Below the pieces are notes generated by a model, which saw only the letters and a program-made list of their open reading frames with translations, was not told the origin of the DNA and searched no databases. A stretch of DNA of 64,000 nt from Pedobacter panaciterrae (lineage in GTDB: Bacteria; Bacteroidota; Bacteroidia; Sphingobacteriales; Sphingobacteriaceae): NCBI RefSeq assembly GCF_001636695.1, contig NZ_LGEL01000018.1, forward strand, positions 1-64,000, written 5' to 3'. Positions 54,445 through 61,974 of this stretch are shown here, piece by piece. Numbering within the stretch: the first letter of the stretch is position 1; each line of letters starts with the position of its first letter. The translations under genes and the position numbers were made by a program.

Positions 54445-57438
54445 ATGAACCTTTATCAAAAAATTAACAATCTTGTAGGATTCTTGCTTTTCCTTGTCGC
54501 AGGAGTTGTCTACTGGCTAACCATGGAGCCAACCGTAAGCTTTTGGGACTGCGGAGAATTCATTTCCGCAGCTGATAAATTGCAAGTTGGTCACCAACCA
54601 GGAGCTCCTTTATTTCTTATGATTGGAAAGCTATTTTCTTTACTAGCTGCTGGCGATACAACAAAAATTGCTTACTGGATAAACTTTAGTTCTGCAATTT
54701 TCAGTGCTGCTACCGTCATGTTCCTGTATTGGACTATCACGCTCATAGCCAGCAAGCTATATAAACAGGAAAAAACTACCGCAGATATGCTTACTGTTAT
54801 TGCTACAGGAGTAGTTGGTGCGTTGGCATTCACCTTTTCAGATACATTTTGGTTCTCAGCAGTTGAAGCTGAGGTATACTCACTTTCAATGCTATTTACA
54901 GCTTTGGTATTTTGGGCAATTTTAAAATGGGAAAGTCACACAGACGATCGCTGGTTGGTATTAATCGCATTTATAATTGGCCTGTCTATAGGCGTGCATT
55001 TATTAAGTTTGTTAGCCATTCCAGCTGTAGTATTGGTTTATTATTTTAAAAAAACAGCAAAACCTACCACCTTTGGTATCATTAAAGCAATAGGCGTAGC
55101 CGGGGTTATATGGGTTATAGTGCAGTTTGTTATCATCCAATATTTTGTATTGTTTGCTGCCAGGTTCGATATGTTCTTTGTTAATACATTAGGCATTGGA
55201 TTTGGTTATGGCGCCATGGCATTCCTGCTACTTTTGGCAATCAGTATTACTTATGCCATCTACTATTCAATTAAGCACAAAAAATATAACCTTAACCTCA
55301 GCATGATATGCCTTACGTTTGTGCTGTTTGGCTTTAGCTCTTACTTTTTAATCATCATAAGAGCAGATGCAAAACCAAGCCTAAACCTCTCTAATCCGGA
55401 TAATGCTTTTGCACTATATGGTTATTTAGGACGTACAAATTATGGCCAAACACCACTTTTATACGGGCAGACTTTTGACGCAAAACAAGTAAAAGGTACA
55501 GATACATACACCAAATACAGAAAGGGAAAAGATAAATACGAAGTTTCGGGAAAAGGATTAGATATTGAATATGATAAGAATTTATGGTTTCCAAGGACAT
55601 ATAGTGATAAACCAGACCACGTAAACTTTTACAAGCAATGGCTAAATCTTGCCGATGGGCAAACCCCTACTTTTGCACAAAACCTAAAATTCTTTGCCTC
55701 TTATCAGCTAGGATTTATGTATTGGCGCTATTTCTTCTGGAACTTTGTTGGTCGGCAAAATGACAATCAGGGTCAGGGAGGCTATGGTGAAGGAAACTGG
55801 ATAACTGGAATTAAATCACTGGATGCTTTAAGATTAGGAAGCCAAAATAATCTACCACCAACCATTGTCGACAATGAAGGGTTTAACAGATTTTACGGTT
55901 TACCTTTAATATTGGGCATTGCAGGTTTATTGTTTTTATACCGCAGGAACAGGAATGACACTTTAGTAATTGCGACACTCTTCTTATTTACCGGTCTGGC
56001 CATTATTGTTTATTTAAACCAGGATCCGAAACAGGTAAGAGAAAGAGATTATGCTTATGTGGGCTCTTTCTATGCCTTTGCTATTTTTATTGGTTTCGGT
56101 GTATTTGCTATCAGAGAATGGTTATCTCGTTTTAACGCACCTAAATTGAGTCTTATCGTAGCTTCATTAGTCGGCTTATTGGCTGCTCCTGCAATCATGG
56201 GTTTTCAGGGTTGGGGAGACCATAATCGTTCAGGCAAAACAACTGCCTTAGACTGGGCAAAAAACTACCTTAACTCTTGCGCTCCAAATGCCATACTTTT
56301 TGTTACAGCAGATAACGACACTTTCCCTTTGTGGTATGCACAGGAAGTTGAAGGCATCAGGACAGACATAAGGGTAGTAAACATCCAATATCTTTCTGAT
56401 GATTCCTACATCAACCAAATGAAGTTAAAACTGCATAAATCGGCCCCATTGCCTGTTAAAATGCCAACCGAAAAATATGTAAATGGGGTTAGAGATTATA
56501 TCTTTTATGATGATTACGGATTTAAGGATAGTGTGGAACTTAAAGATCTGATGGCGGTATTAACTTCTGACAATAAGGCTGATAAACTACCATTGTCCGA
56601 CGGAAGTTTCGTGAATTTCCTACCTACCAAAAACTTTAAATTAACCGTTGATCCGGATCAGCTGGTAAAAACAAATACTATTTCTGCTAAGGACAAAGAC
56701 AAAATTACCACACAAATGGAGTGGAACTACAATAAGAATATCATGTATAAATTTGATTTGGCTCTTTTTGATATCATTGCGAACAATAACTGGGAAAGGC
56801 CGATCTATTTTGAATCAAGTGTATCTGAAGATACTTATGCAGGCTTAGGCAAGTATTTATATCTTGAAGGCTATTCACTGCGCTTATTGCCGTTTAAAAT
56901 TGATCCTAATGACACCCGCGACAAACTTGAAAAGACTAATAGTGATGTGATGTATGATAACCTGATGAATAAATTTGATTTTAAAGGATTTAAAACGGCT
57001 AAATACATTGATCCTGAAAGCAGAAGAGTTGCACAGGGCACATGGACCATTTCGAATTCACTTACAACAAATCTTTATATCGAAGGAAAAATGACTCAGG
57101 CCCATAATATTTTAGTCAAAAGTCTTAAGGATATCCCTCTTAAAAATTATTCGATTGACGATACGCTAAACAGGTATCAGACTATACAAAATATGTATGC
57201 ATTAAATGAAACCAAATCAGCAAATGCATTAACAAATGAAACATATGAGTTTATAAATAAAGAGCTAAGTTATATTGCTTCTTTAGAGCCCAAATATTAT
57301 AATTCCTATGGAAGAGATATTCAGGTAGGCATGTATGTTTTGAGCAACCTTCATAGAGTGGCTGCCGGCTATAAGCAAACTGATCTGAGTAATAAGATTG
57401 GTAAAAAGTTTGAAGAACTGCAAGCCAAGTTTAGTTAG
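54445..57438 (+). CDS. Glycosyltransferase family 117 (DUF2723) membrane protein
   Basis: A 997-residue multi-span membrane protein of the DUF2723/GT117 family, related in shape to protein O-mannosyltransferases. The first 25 residues hold a membrane helix, followed by the loop motif PTVSFWDCGEFISAADKLQ (acidic catalytic-type Asp/Glu), then about ten to twelve helices to residue 590. A periplasmic C-terminal part of about 400 residues follows (NAILFVTADNDTFPLWYAQE). Likely a lipid-linked sugar transferase to secreted proteins; the polyprenol-phosphate mannose synthase at 29.9 kb could provide the donor. This link is inference. Confidence 0.9.
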   Translation: MNLYQKINNLVGFLLFLVAGVVYWLTMEPTVSFWDCGEFISAADKLQVGHQPGAPLFLMIGKLFSLLAAGDTTKIAYWINFSSAIFSAATVMFLYWTITLIASKLYKQEKTTADMLTVIATGVVGALAFTFSDTFWFSAVEAEVYSLSMLFTALVFWAILKWESHTDDRWLVLIAFIIGLSIGVHLLSLLAIPAVVLVYYFKKTAKPTTFGIIKAIGVAGVIWVIVQFVIIQYFVLFAARFDMFFVNTLGIGFGYGAMAFLLLLAISITYAIYYSIKHKKYNLNLSMICLTFVLFGFSSYFLIIIRADAKPSLNLSNPDNAFALYGYLGRTNYGQTPLLYGQTFDAKQVKGTDTYTKYRKGKDKYEVSGKGLDIEYDKNLWFPRTYSDKPDHVNFYKQWLNLADGQTPTFAQNLKFFASYQLGFMYWRYFFWNFVGRQNDNQGQGGYGEGNWITGIKSLDALRLGSQNNLPPTIVDNEGFNRFYGLPLILGIAGLLFLYRRNRNDTLVIATLFLFTGLAIIVYLNQDPKQVRERDYAYVGSFYAFAIFIGFGVFAIREWLSRFNAPKLSLIVASLVGLLAAPAIMGFQGWGDHNRSGKTTALDWAKNYLNSCAPNAILFVTADNDTFPLWYAQEVEGIRTDIRVVNIQYLSDDSYINQMKLKLHKSAPLPVKMPTEKYVNGVRDYIFYDDYGFKDSVELKDLMAVLTSDNKADKLPLSDGSFVNFLPTKNFKLTVDPDQLVKTNTISAKDKDKITTQMEWNYNKNIMYKFDLALFDIIANNNWERPIYFESSVSEDTYAGLGKYLYLEGYSLRLLPFKIDPNDTRDKLEKTNSDVMYDNLMNKFDFKGFKTAKYIDPESRRVAQGTWTISNSLTTNLYIEGKMTQAHNILVKSLKDIPLKNYSIDDTLNRYQTIQNMYALNETKSANALTNETYEFINKELSYIASLEPKYYNSYGRDIQVGMYVLSNLHRVAAGYKQTDLSNKIGKKFEELQAKFS

Positions 57439-57501
57439 GGCATTAGTTTAGGTAGGGGACTTTAGTTTAGTTAGTATTTTCTTTCAACACTATAGTTCAC
57501 T

Positions 57502-57574
57502 TCGTCATCTCGACGATAGGAGAGATCTCTTGGATTGCACAGACAAGAGATCTCTCCTATCGTCGAGATGACGA
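57502..57574. repeat. Palindromic repeat with 31-bp perfect arms, short loop (copy f)
   Basis: Left arm 57502-57532 and right arm 57544-57574 are perfectly complementary, with only an 11-base loop, so the internal loop sequence of copies c, d and g is missing. Between convergent genes. Confidence 0.95.
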
Positions 57575-57663
57575 CGGTGATTCACATGACGACAATGATT
57601 CTCACATGATGACAGTGATTCAAATATGACAACGGCATTCACATGACGACGGTGATTCTCAGA
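57564..57663. repeat. Degenerate tandem units of ATGACGACGGTGATTCAC type
   Basis: About five units of 17-20 bp, each a variant of ATGACGACGGTGATTCAC, begin in the right arm of the palindrome copy f and run on after it. The start ATGACGAC is the outer edge of that arm. So the right edge was amplified here, as the left edge was at 53181. Confidence 0.85.
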
Positions 57664-57697
57664 TATCGAAATCCTGAAAAACAGAGTACCAGAAAAC

Positions 57698-57732
57698 AAA
57701 AAGAGGGGCATTTTAACAATGCCCCTCTTTTT
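57698..57732. terminator. Bidirectional intrinsic terminator
   Basis: AAAAAGAGGGGCATT (57698-57712) and AATGCCCCTCTTTTT (57718-57732) form 15-bp arms with T-runs on both strands. It ends the leftward peroxiredoxin gene, 15 bases after its stop, and any rightward transcript of the GT117 gene. Confidence 0.9.
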
Positions 57733-57747
57733 GTTTATACTTTTCGC

Positions 57748-58383
57748 TTACTTATTAGGTTGTGGTGTAGTTCTTAAATAAGGCTTAATTACTTTATGTC
57801 CCTTAGGGAATCTTGCAGGAATATCTTCTGTTTTAATGCTGTTCATTACAACAACATCTTGTCCGTCTTCCCAATCTGCCGGGGTTGCAACGCTATAGTT
57901 AGCTGTAAGTTGTAATGAATCGATTACCCTTAATACTTCATTAAAGTTACGCCCTGTAGAAGCAGGATACGTCAACATTAATTTAACCTTTTTATCAGGA
58001 GAAATTACAAACAATGAACGTACAGTTAAGGTTTCTGATGCATTTGGATGGATCATATCATACAGATCAGCAATTTTTTTATCCTCATCTGCAATAATAG
58101 GAAACTCTACATTTGTATTTTGAGTTTCATTGATGTCTTTAATCCAGCCTTTATGAGACTCCGCAGAATCAACGCTAAGCGCTAATACTTTAACATTTCT
58201 TTTTTCGAATTCTCCTTTTAAAGCTGCAGTACGACCAAGTTCTGTAGTACATACCGGGGTGTAATCTGCAGGGTGAGAAAATAAAACTCCCCAGCTATCT
58301 CCAAGGAAATCATAAAAATCGATATTGCCAATAGAAGTTTCTGCCTTAAAATTGGGAGCTGCGTCCCCTATTCTTAAACTCAT
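57748..58383 (-). CDS. 1-Cys peroxiredoxin (Prx6 type)
   Basis: A 211-residue peroxidase that reduces hydrogen peroxide and organic peroxides. The active site is FSHPADYTPVCTTELG, with the P-x3-T-x2-C motif (peroxidatic Cys45). No second cysteine is present, so it is a 1-Cys enzyme and needs an outside thiol. The C-terminal extension after about 165 is typical of the Prx6 group. No signal peptide; cytoplasmic. A strong terminator follows the stop. Confidence 0.95.
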   Translation of the reverse strand: MSLRIGDAAPNFKAETSIGNIDFYDFLGDSWGVLFSHPADYTPVCTTELGRTAALKGEFEKRNVKVLALSVDSAESHKGWIKDINETQNTNVEFPIIADEDKKIADLYDMIHPNASETLTVRSLFVISPDKKVKLMLTYPASTGRNFNEVLRVIDSLQLTANYSVATPADWEDGQDVVVMNSIKTEDIPARFPKGHKVIKPYLRTTPQPNK

Positions 58384-58455
58384 AATTATATATTTTTAGT
58401 AGTAAATAACAATGTTTAAAAGTAATTATTAATGTCTACAAGTTAAGTATACTAT

Positions 58456-59382
58456 TTAAAATAATTCTCCTGTTTTTGTAATAAAATTAATTTCAGGAAT
58501 CTTACTTCCCAAGTGTTTATTAAACTGTTTAATGGTATAATCGGCAAGAATGGGGGTATCCTTTTCATCATGCTGATGAAGAAAGAAATAGACTTTTTCC
58601 AGTCCCCGATCCAACCAATTTTTAATTCTTACCACCCAATCATCAATCCTCGCAAAATCAGAATCCTGGTGGGCCGATCCATTTCCAACAAAACGAATAA
58701 ATATTTCTGGTATGGTTAGTTCCATATGTACACAGTCTCTCCTACCACTAGCATCTGTTATTACCGCGCCCTTATTTAGATTAGCGAACATAGCAAACAC
58801 CTGGTTCCTGTTTGTCTCGTCCAAAAACCATCCCTCGTGCCTTAACTCTACAAAAACACAAAGATCAGTGGGCAGATATTTCAGATACTCTTCTAAAACA
58901 GGAAGGCTTTTAGGGGTAAAGTTATCTCCAAGTTGTAAAAAACAAGGCCCCAGGAACTGGCCAAATTCGGAAATGCTTGCCAAAAAAAGATCCGTTGGCA
59001 CTTCTGCATCTTTAAGCCTTTTAATATGGCTGATTGTTCTTGAAAATTTAGGGCAGAAAATAAAACTGTTACTGGAATTGTCTTCAGCTTTAGCTTTCCA
59101 TTTCTTAATCAGTTCTGCATTGGGAATACTGTAAAAAACTGCATTAAGCTCAATTGAATTAAAATGCTTTACATATTGGTCCAGGAAGTCGGCTTCTTTA
59201 GTCTTTGGCGGATAAATCATATTAAGCCATTCTTTTCTACCCCATTTGGCACAGCCAACGTAAAACTCAGGGTTTTTAGCCGGTTTACCCTTTGATAATG
59301 TTTTTGAAGTCTGTAAACCATCTTGCGGCAATGTAAAGTCTACATCTTTTATCTGGCTGTCTGCTACCTTTCCGAAATCCAT
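58456..59382 (-). CDS. DUF72 family protein
   Basis: A 308-residue TIM-barrel-like protein of the widely conserved DUF72 family, whose biochemical role is unknown. Visible family stretches: YVGCAKWGRKEWLNMIYPPK, FNSIELNAVFYSIPNAELIK, FCPKFSRTISHIKRL, LGPCFLQLGDNFTP, and VFVELRHEGWF. Length is normal. It is leftward, 72 bases upstream of the peroxiredoxin start; a shared transcript is possible but unproven. Confidence 0.92.
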   Translation of the reverse strand: MDFGKVADSQIKDVDFTLPQDGLQTSKTLSKGKPAKNPEFYVGCAKWGRKEWLNMIYPPKTKEADFLDQYVKHFNSIELNAVFYSIPNAELIKKWKAKAEDNSSNSFIFCPKFSRTISHIKRLKDAEVPTDLFLASISEFGQFLGPCFLQLGDNFTPKSLPVLEEYLKYLPTDLCVFVELRHEGWFLDETNRNQVFAMFANLNKGAVITDASGRRDCVHMELTIPEIFIRFVGNGSAHQDSDFARIDDWVVRIKNWLDRGLEKVYFFLHQHDEKDTPILADYTIKQFNKHLGSKIPEINFITKTGELF

Positions 59383-59548
59383 ATTTAAAGTTTATATAAA
59401 ATAAAACCAAGAAGTCTGATTAAAGTTTGTCTGTAATTTCTTTGGTTCTTGTCGTTTTCTGTAGTTTTTAATTAACCTTAAAAGTAACTTAATTACCTAA
59501 GTATTTTTAGTTTACTTCATTTTCAGAGCTTAGTTTGTTTTTAAATCT

Positions 59549-59646
59549 CTCGTCATCTCGACGAAGGAGAGATCTCCTGATCATAAAAAGCAACTCCAAA
59601 GCAAATTGGCATAATCAAGAGATCTCTTCTTCGTCGAGATGACGAG
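59549..59646. repeat. Palindromic repeat with 32-bp arms (copy g)
   Basis: Arms 59549-59580 and 59615-59646 pair with two mismatches, both of which allow G-T pairs in the folded strand. The loop contains GCAAATTGGCATAAT, as in copy c. Carries the GAAGG arm type. Between two leftward genes. Confidence 0.93.
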
Positions 59647-59700
59647 AGCACTAACTGCATTGATAATTCTTCGTAATGAGTATGTTGGCCGATGCACCAA

Positions 59701-59745
59701 AAAGAAAGAGCCTGTATCAAAAAATGATACAGGCTCTTTCTTTTT
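59701..59745. terminator. Intrinsic terminator of the sigma/protease operon
   Basis: AAAGAAAGAGCCTGTATCA (59701-59719) pairs with TGATACAGGCTCTTTCTTT (59725-59743); an A-rich start gives a T-run on the minus strand. It lies 12 bases after the stop of the leftward protease gene. Confidence 0.9.
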
Positions 59746-59756
59746 ATATGATGCTA

Positions 59757-60848
59757 TTAGTTATAACCTTTTACCATGAAAACATATTCCTGAATTTTAG
59801 ACACCTGTTTTGATGGTTCTAATTTATAAAGCTGATTCTTTCTAACAGAAGATATCTTTCCAACTACAGAGTCTTGCGGAATAGAACTTAATGCTTCCTG
59901 CAGGAACTTTGCTTTAACAGCAAAGGTTGCTCCGTCAGTATAACTCTCTTTAGCATTAATTATACCTATTACATTGCCGCTATTATCTAGCAATGGACCA
60001 CCACTATTACCTGGATTAACATCAATAGCTACCTGATACGCTAAAGTATCGCCATTAAAACCACTTTGTGAGCTTAAATATCCCTTTCCGAATACAATAT
60101 CATCTTTAGGATAACCAAGTGTATAAACAGATTCTCCCATTCCAACTTTCACTTTTTTCAAAGAATAAGGTAAAGAACCAAATGAGAAATCTTTATCAAT
60201 GATTTTTAGAATTGCAATGTCGTTAGCAGGGTCTTTATAGGTAATATCTACTTTATAAAGATCGCCTTTATTATTTTGTACGTAAACAGTATCCGATTTT
60301 TCGATTACATGATAACTTGTTAAAATGTATCCGTTAGAAGAAATAGCAAACCCAGTACCTCCAAATTTCACAGGTTTAACCGGAACCTTTGAGTCCTGAC
60401 TTGATTTTTTCACATCTCTGATCAGGTTATTGGTAGAGCTTTTAAGCTTACTAAGCTCAGCACTCATTTGTTTATAGCTACCTGTTTGCTCCGTAGTTTG
60501 TTGTATTGAATAAACTGTAACAACTGTTAATAATATGAAAGAGGCGGCCACAGCGATTGCTGATTTATTTTTACGCCACATATTAACAATAAACGAAGGA
60601 TGAGGCCCAAGCTTTCTGCTTAATGCATCAACATCAATCTGATCATGTGCATGGTCCATCTTGTTTTTCAAGTCAAGATTTGAGGCATAATCCTTTAGCG
60701 AATCCAGAAAAACCTTATGTGCTACAACTTTATGATCAACAGTTGGATCATTTAAGCGTAATTGCTCAAAAGCGGCGGCTTCTGTTTCTGAAAGTTTACC
60801 ATTAAGATAATCTTCAATTATACCCTCTAACTCTATTTCGTTCCTCAT
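59757..60848 (-). CDS. Anti-sigma-like protein fused to a periplasmic trypsin-like (S1C) protease
   Basis: A 363-residue protein with two halves. Residues 1-90 are a cytoplasmic helical domain with the LNGKLSETEAAAFEQL pattern of anti-sigma proteins, without zinc-binding cysteines. A membrane helix follows (about 96-115), then a short coiled region and a trypsin-like domain (about 160-320) with a complete triad: His180 (SYHVIE), Asp210 (NDIAIL) and Ser282 (NPGNSGGP). No PDZ domain is present. Its gene begins 1 base after the stop of an ECF sigma gene, so it is probably that sigma's regulator, with a protease facing the periplasm. Confidence 0.88.
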   Translation of the reverse strand: MRNEIELEGIIEDYLNGKLSETEAAAFEQLRLNDPTVDHKVVAHKVFLDSLKDYASNLDLKNKMDHAHDQIDVDALSRKLGPHPSFIVNMWRKNKSAIAVAASFILLTVVTVYSIQQTTEQTGSYKQMSAELSKLKSSTNNLIRDVKKSSQDSKVPVKPVKFGGTGFAISSNGYILTSYHVIEKSDTVYVQNNKGDLYKVDITYKDPANDIAILKIIDKDFSFGSLPYSLKKVKVGMGESVYTLGYPKDDIVFGKGYLSSQSGFNGDTLAYQVAIDVNPGNSGGPLLDNSGNVIGIINAKESYTDGATFAVKAKFLQEALSSIPQDSVVGKISSVRKNQLYKLEPSKQVSKIQEYVFMVKGYN

Positions 60849-60849
60849 A

Positions 60850-61419
60850 TCACGATTGAAAAAATAATTTCTTTAACCTTTGCAAGCACTTATATTTTTG
60901 TGTTTTTGCGTTATCGGTATTTGTGTACCCAAACTTTTCACAAATTTCCTGCATGGAAAGGTTGTTAATATAAAAATCCTGAATAATGGTTTTGCAGGGT
61001 TCACCTAAATGGACGAGCGCTTCTTGCATTTTATCAAACTGCTTATCCTTCTCTTCATGTTGTTCAACATCCTCTTCTATTGATAATACATCTTCAAAGT
61101 CGGCGATGTTATTGGTTTTCTTGCTTTGCTGTGCTAACTTCTTTAACCAAATACGTCTGCAAACTGAGTATATATACGTTTTTAGTTTGCTGCTTAACTC
61201 GAAATCTCCGCTCTTAATTTTATTATATAAAACAATTATGCCTTCCTGATACACATCTTTTGCATCATCTTCATCACCGTTATTATTTAAGATAAACTGT
61301 AAAATCATCGGAAAATACCCCGTATACAATTTATTTAGCGCTTCTTCTGAGTTATTTAAGACCCCTAAAACTACCTCTCTATCTGTTGGAACTGAACTGC
61401 TTAACTTATTACTCACCAA
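60850..61419 (-). CDS. ECF RNA polymerase sigma factor
   Basis: A 189-residue ECF sigma factor: region 2 with MILQFILNNNGDEDDAKDVY and LSSKLKTYIYSVCRRIWLKK, region 4 with LSMQEICEKFGYTNTDNAKT. Downstream and translationally coupled is the anti-sigma/protease gene. No ATG fits: TTG at 61419 or GTG at 61416 are the possible starts. Two copies of the GGGTTAC-N16/17-TATTAA element point at it, so it probably drives its own gene. One of these overlaps the TTG codon, favouring the upstream one as the true promoter. Confidence 0.92.
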   Translation of the reverse strand: MVSNKLSSSVPTDREVVLGVLNNSEEALNKLYTGYFPMILQFILNNNGDEDDAKDVYQEGIIVLYNKIKSGDFELSSKLKTYIYSVCRRIWLKKLAQQSKKTNNIADFEDVLSIEEDVEQHEEKDKQFDKMQEALVHLGEPCKTIIQDFYINNLSMQEICEKFGYTNTDNAKTQKYKCLQRLKKLFFQS

Positions 61420-61448
61420 TTAATACATTTAAACGTGAATGGTAACCC
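61420..61448 (-). promoter_or_regulatory. Candidate ECF promoter, copy 2 (facing the sigma gene, proximal)
   Basis: Minus-strand GGGTTAC (61448-61442), 16-base spacer, TATTAA (61425-61420). The first box extends to TGGGTTACC, identical to the copy before the lipoprotein. The second box touches the TTG start of the sigma gene, so a transcript from here would be nearly leaderless. Confidence 0.6.
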
Positions 61449-61486
61449 AATGATAACAAAAAAAATTACTTTTTTTATTTCTTCCC

Positions 61487-61516
61487 TTAATACGGTGCTG
61501 ATAATTATAGTAACCC
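61487..61516 (-). promoter_or_regulatory. Candidate ECF promoter, copy 3 (facing the sigma gene, distal)
   Basis: Minus-strand GGGTTAC (61516-61510), 17-base spacer, TATTAA (61492-61487). The predicted start would leave a leader of about 60 bases before the sigma gene, a normal arrangement. Confidence 0.6.
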
Positions 61517-61557
61517 TTCCTCCTTTTAAAATATTTTTTATTTTTTTTTAATTAGGT

Positions 61558-61586
61558 GGGTTACCTTTTAGACTTTACTGTATTAA
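61558..61586 (+). promoter_or_regulatory. Candidate ECF promoter, copy 1 (facing the lipoprotein)
   Basis: Plus-strand GGGTTAC (61558-61564), 16-base spacer, TATTAA (61581-61586). Extends to TGGGTTACC. The predicted start is about 30 bases before the lipoprotein ATG. Same boxes and spacing as copies 2 and 3 on the other strand. Confidence 0.65.
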
Positions 61587-61623
61587 TCTGTAAAATTAAT
61601 TAATTATTTAAAATAGAATTAGA

Positions 61624-61836
61624 ATGAAAAACGCATTTAAATTTGGCTTTTTAGCTTTAGCAATCTCTTTATCAGTAGCAGCTTGTAACTCTGAGAAAAA
61701 AGGTGAGTCTACAGATACTACTGTAACTGACTCTTCTACTATCGTTACTCAAGTTGATACTAACGTAACTGATTCAGCTGTAAAAGATACTACTGTAACT
61801 ACTACAACTACTGCTACTGACTCAGCTAAACACTAG
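61624..61836 (+). CDS. Small Thr/Ser/Asp-rich lipoprotein
   Basis: A 70-residue lipoprotein: signal with lipobox SVAAC (Cys about 21), then a mature part of about 50 residues made largely of Thr, Asp, Ser, Val and Lys (TDTTVTDSSTIVTQVDT). No fold expected; function unknown. It is divergent from the ECF sigma gene, carries the same promoter-like element, and has its own strong terminator, so it may be a highly expressed target of that sigma. Confidence 0.85.
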   Translation: MKNAFKFGFLALAISLSVAACNSEKKGESTDTTVTDSSTIVTQVDTNVTDSAVKDTTVTTTTTATDSAKH

Positions 61837-61853
61837 TCATTATTTAACTAGAT

Positions 61854-61886
61854 AAAAAAGGCTTTGGAGATTCCAAAGCCTTTTTT
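61854..61886 (+). terminator. Intrinsic terminator of the small lipoprotein
   Basis: AAAAAAGGCTTTGGA (61854-61868) and TCCAAAGCCTTTTTT (61872-61886) form a 15-bp stem with 3-base loop and a T-run, 17 bases after the stop. Confidence 0.93.
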
Positions 61887-61943
61887 GTTCTCCATAGTTT
61901 CGCTTTTCAGCAAACCCTACTTCATTAAAAGGCTAATAAATGC

Positions 61944-61951
61944 TACATTTG
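61944..61951 (+). promoter_or_regulatory. Bacteroidota -7 box TACATTTG before purB
   Basis: TACATTTG fits TAnnTTTG and lies 24 bases before the purB ATG. No convincing -33 box, so moderate support. Confidence 0.45.
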
Positions 61952-61974
61952 CGCTTGTAAAATAAGTCAAATTC

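Larger units (their letters stand above)
59383..59756. other. Intergenic gap with palindromic repeat and terminator
   Basis: About 374 bases without a gene. It contains the palindrome copy g (59549-59646) and the terminator of the leftward protease/sigma operon (59701-59745). Upstream of the DUF72 gene it is AT-rich and should carry that gene's promoter. Confidence 0.6.

Noticed and set aside
57505-57711. Minus-strand 68-codon frame across palindrome f and its edge array
   Set aside because: Translation is just the repeat (many His/Arg/Asn units); no coding support.
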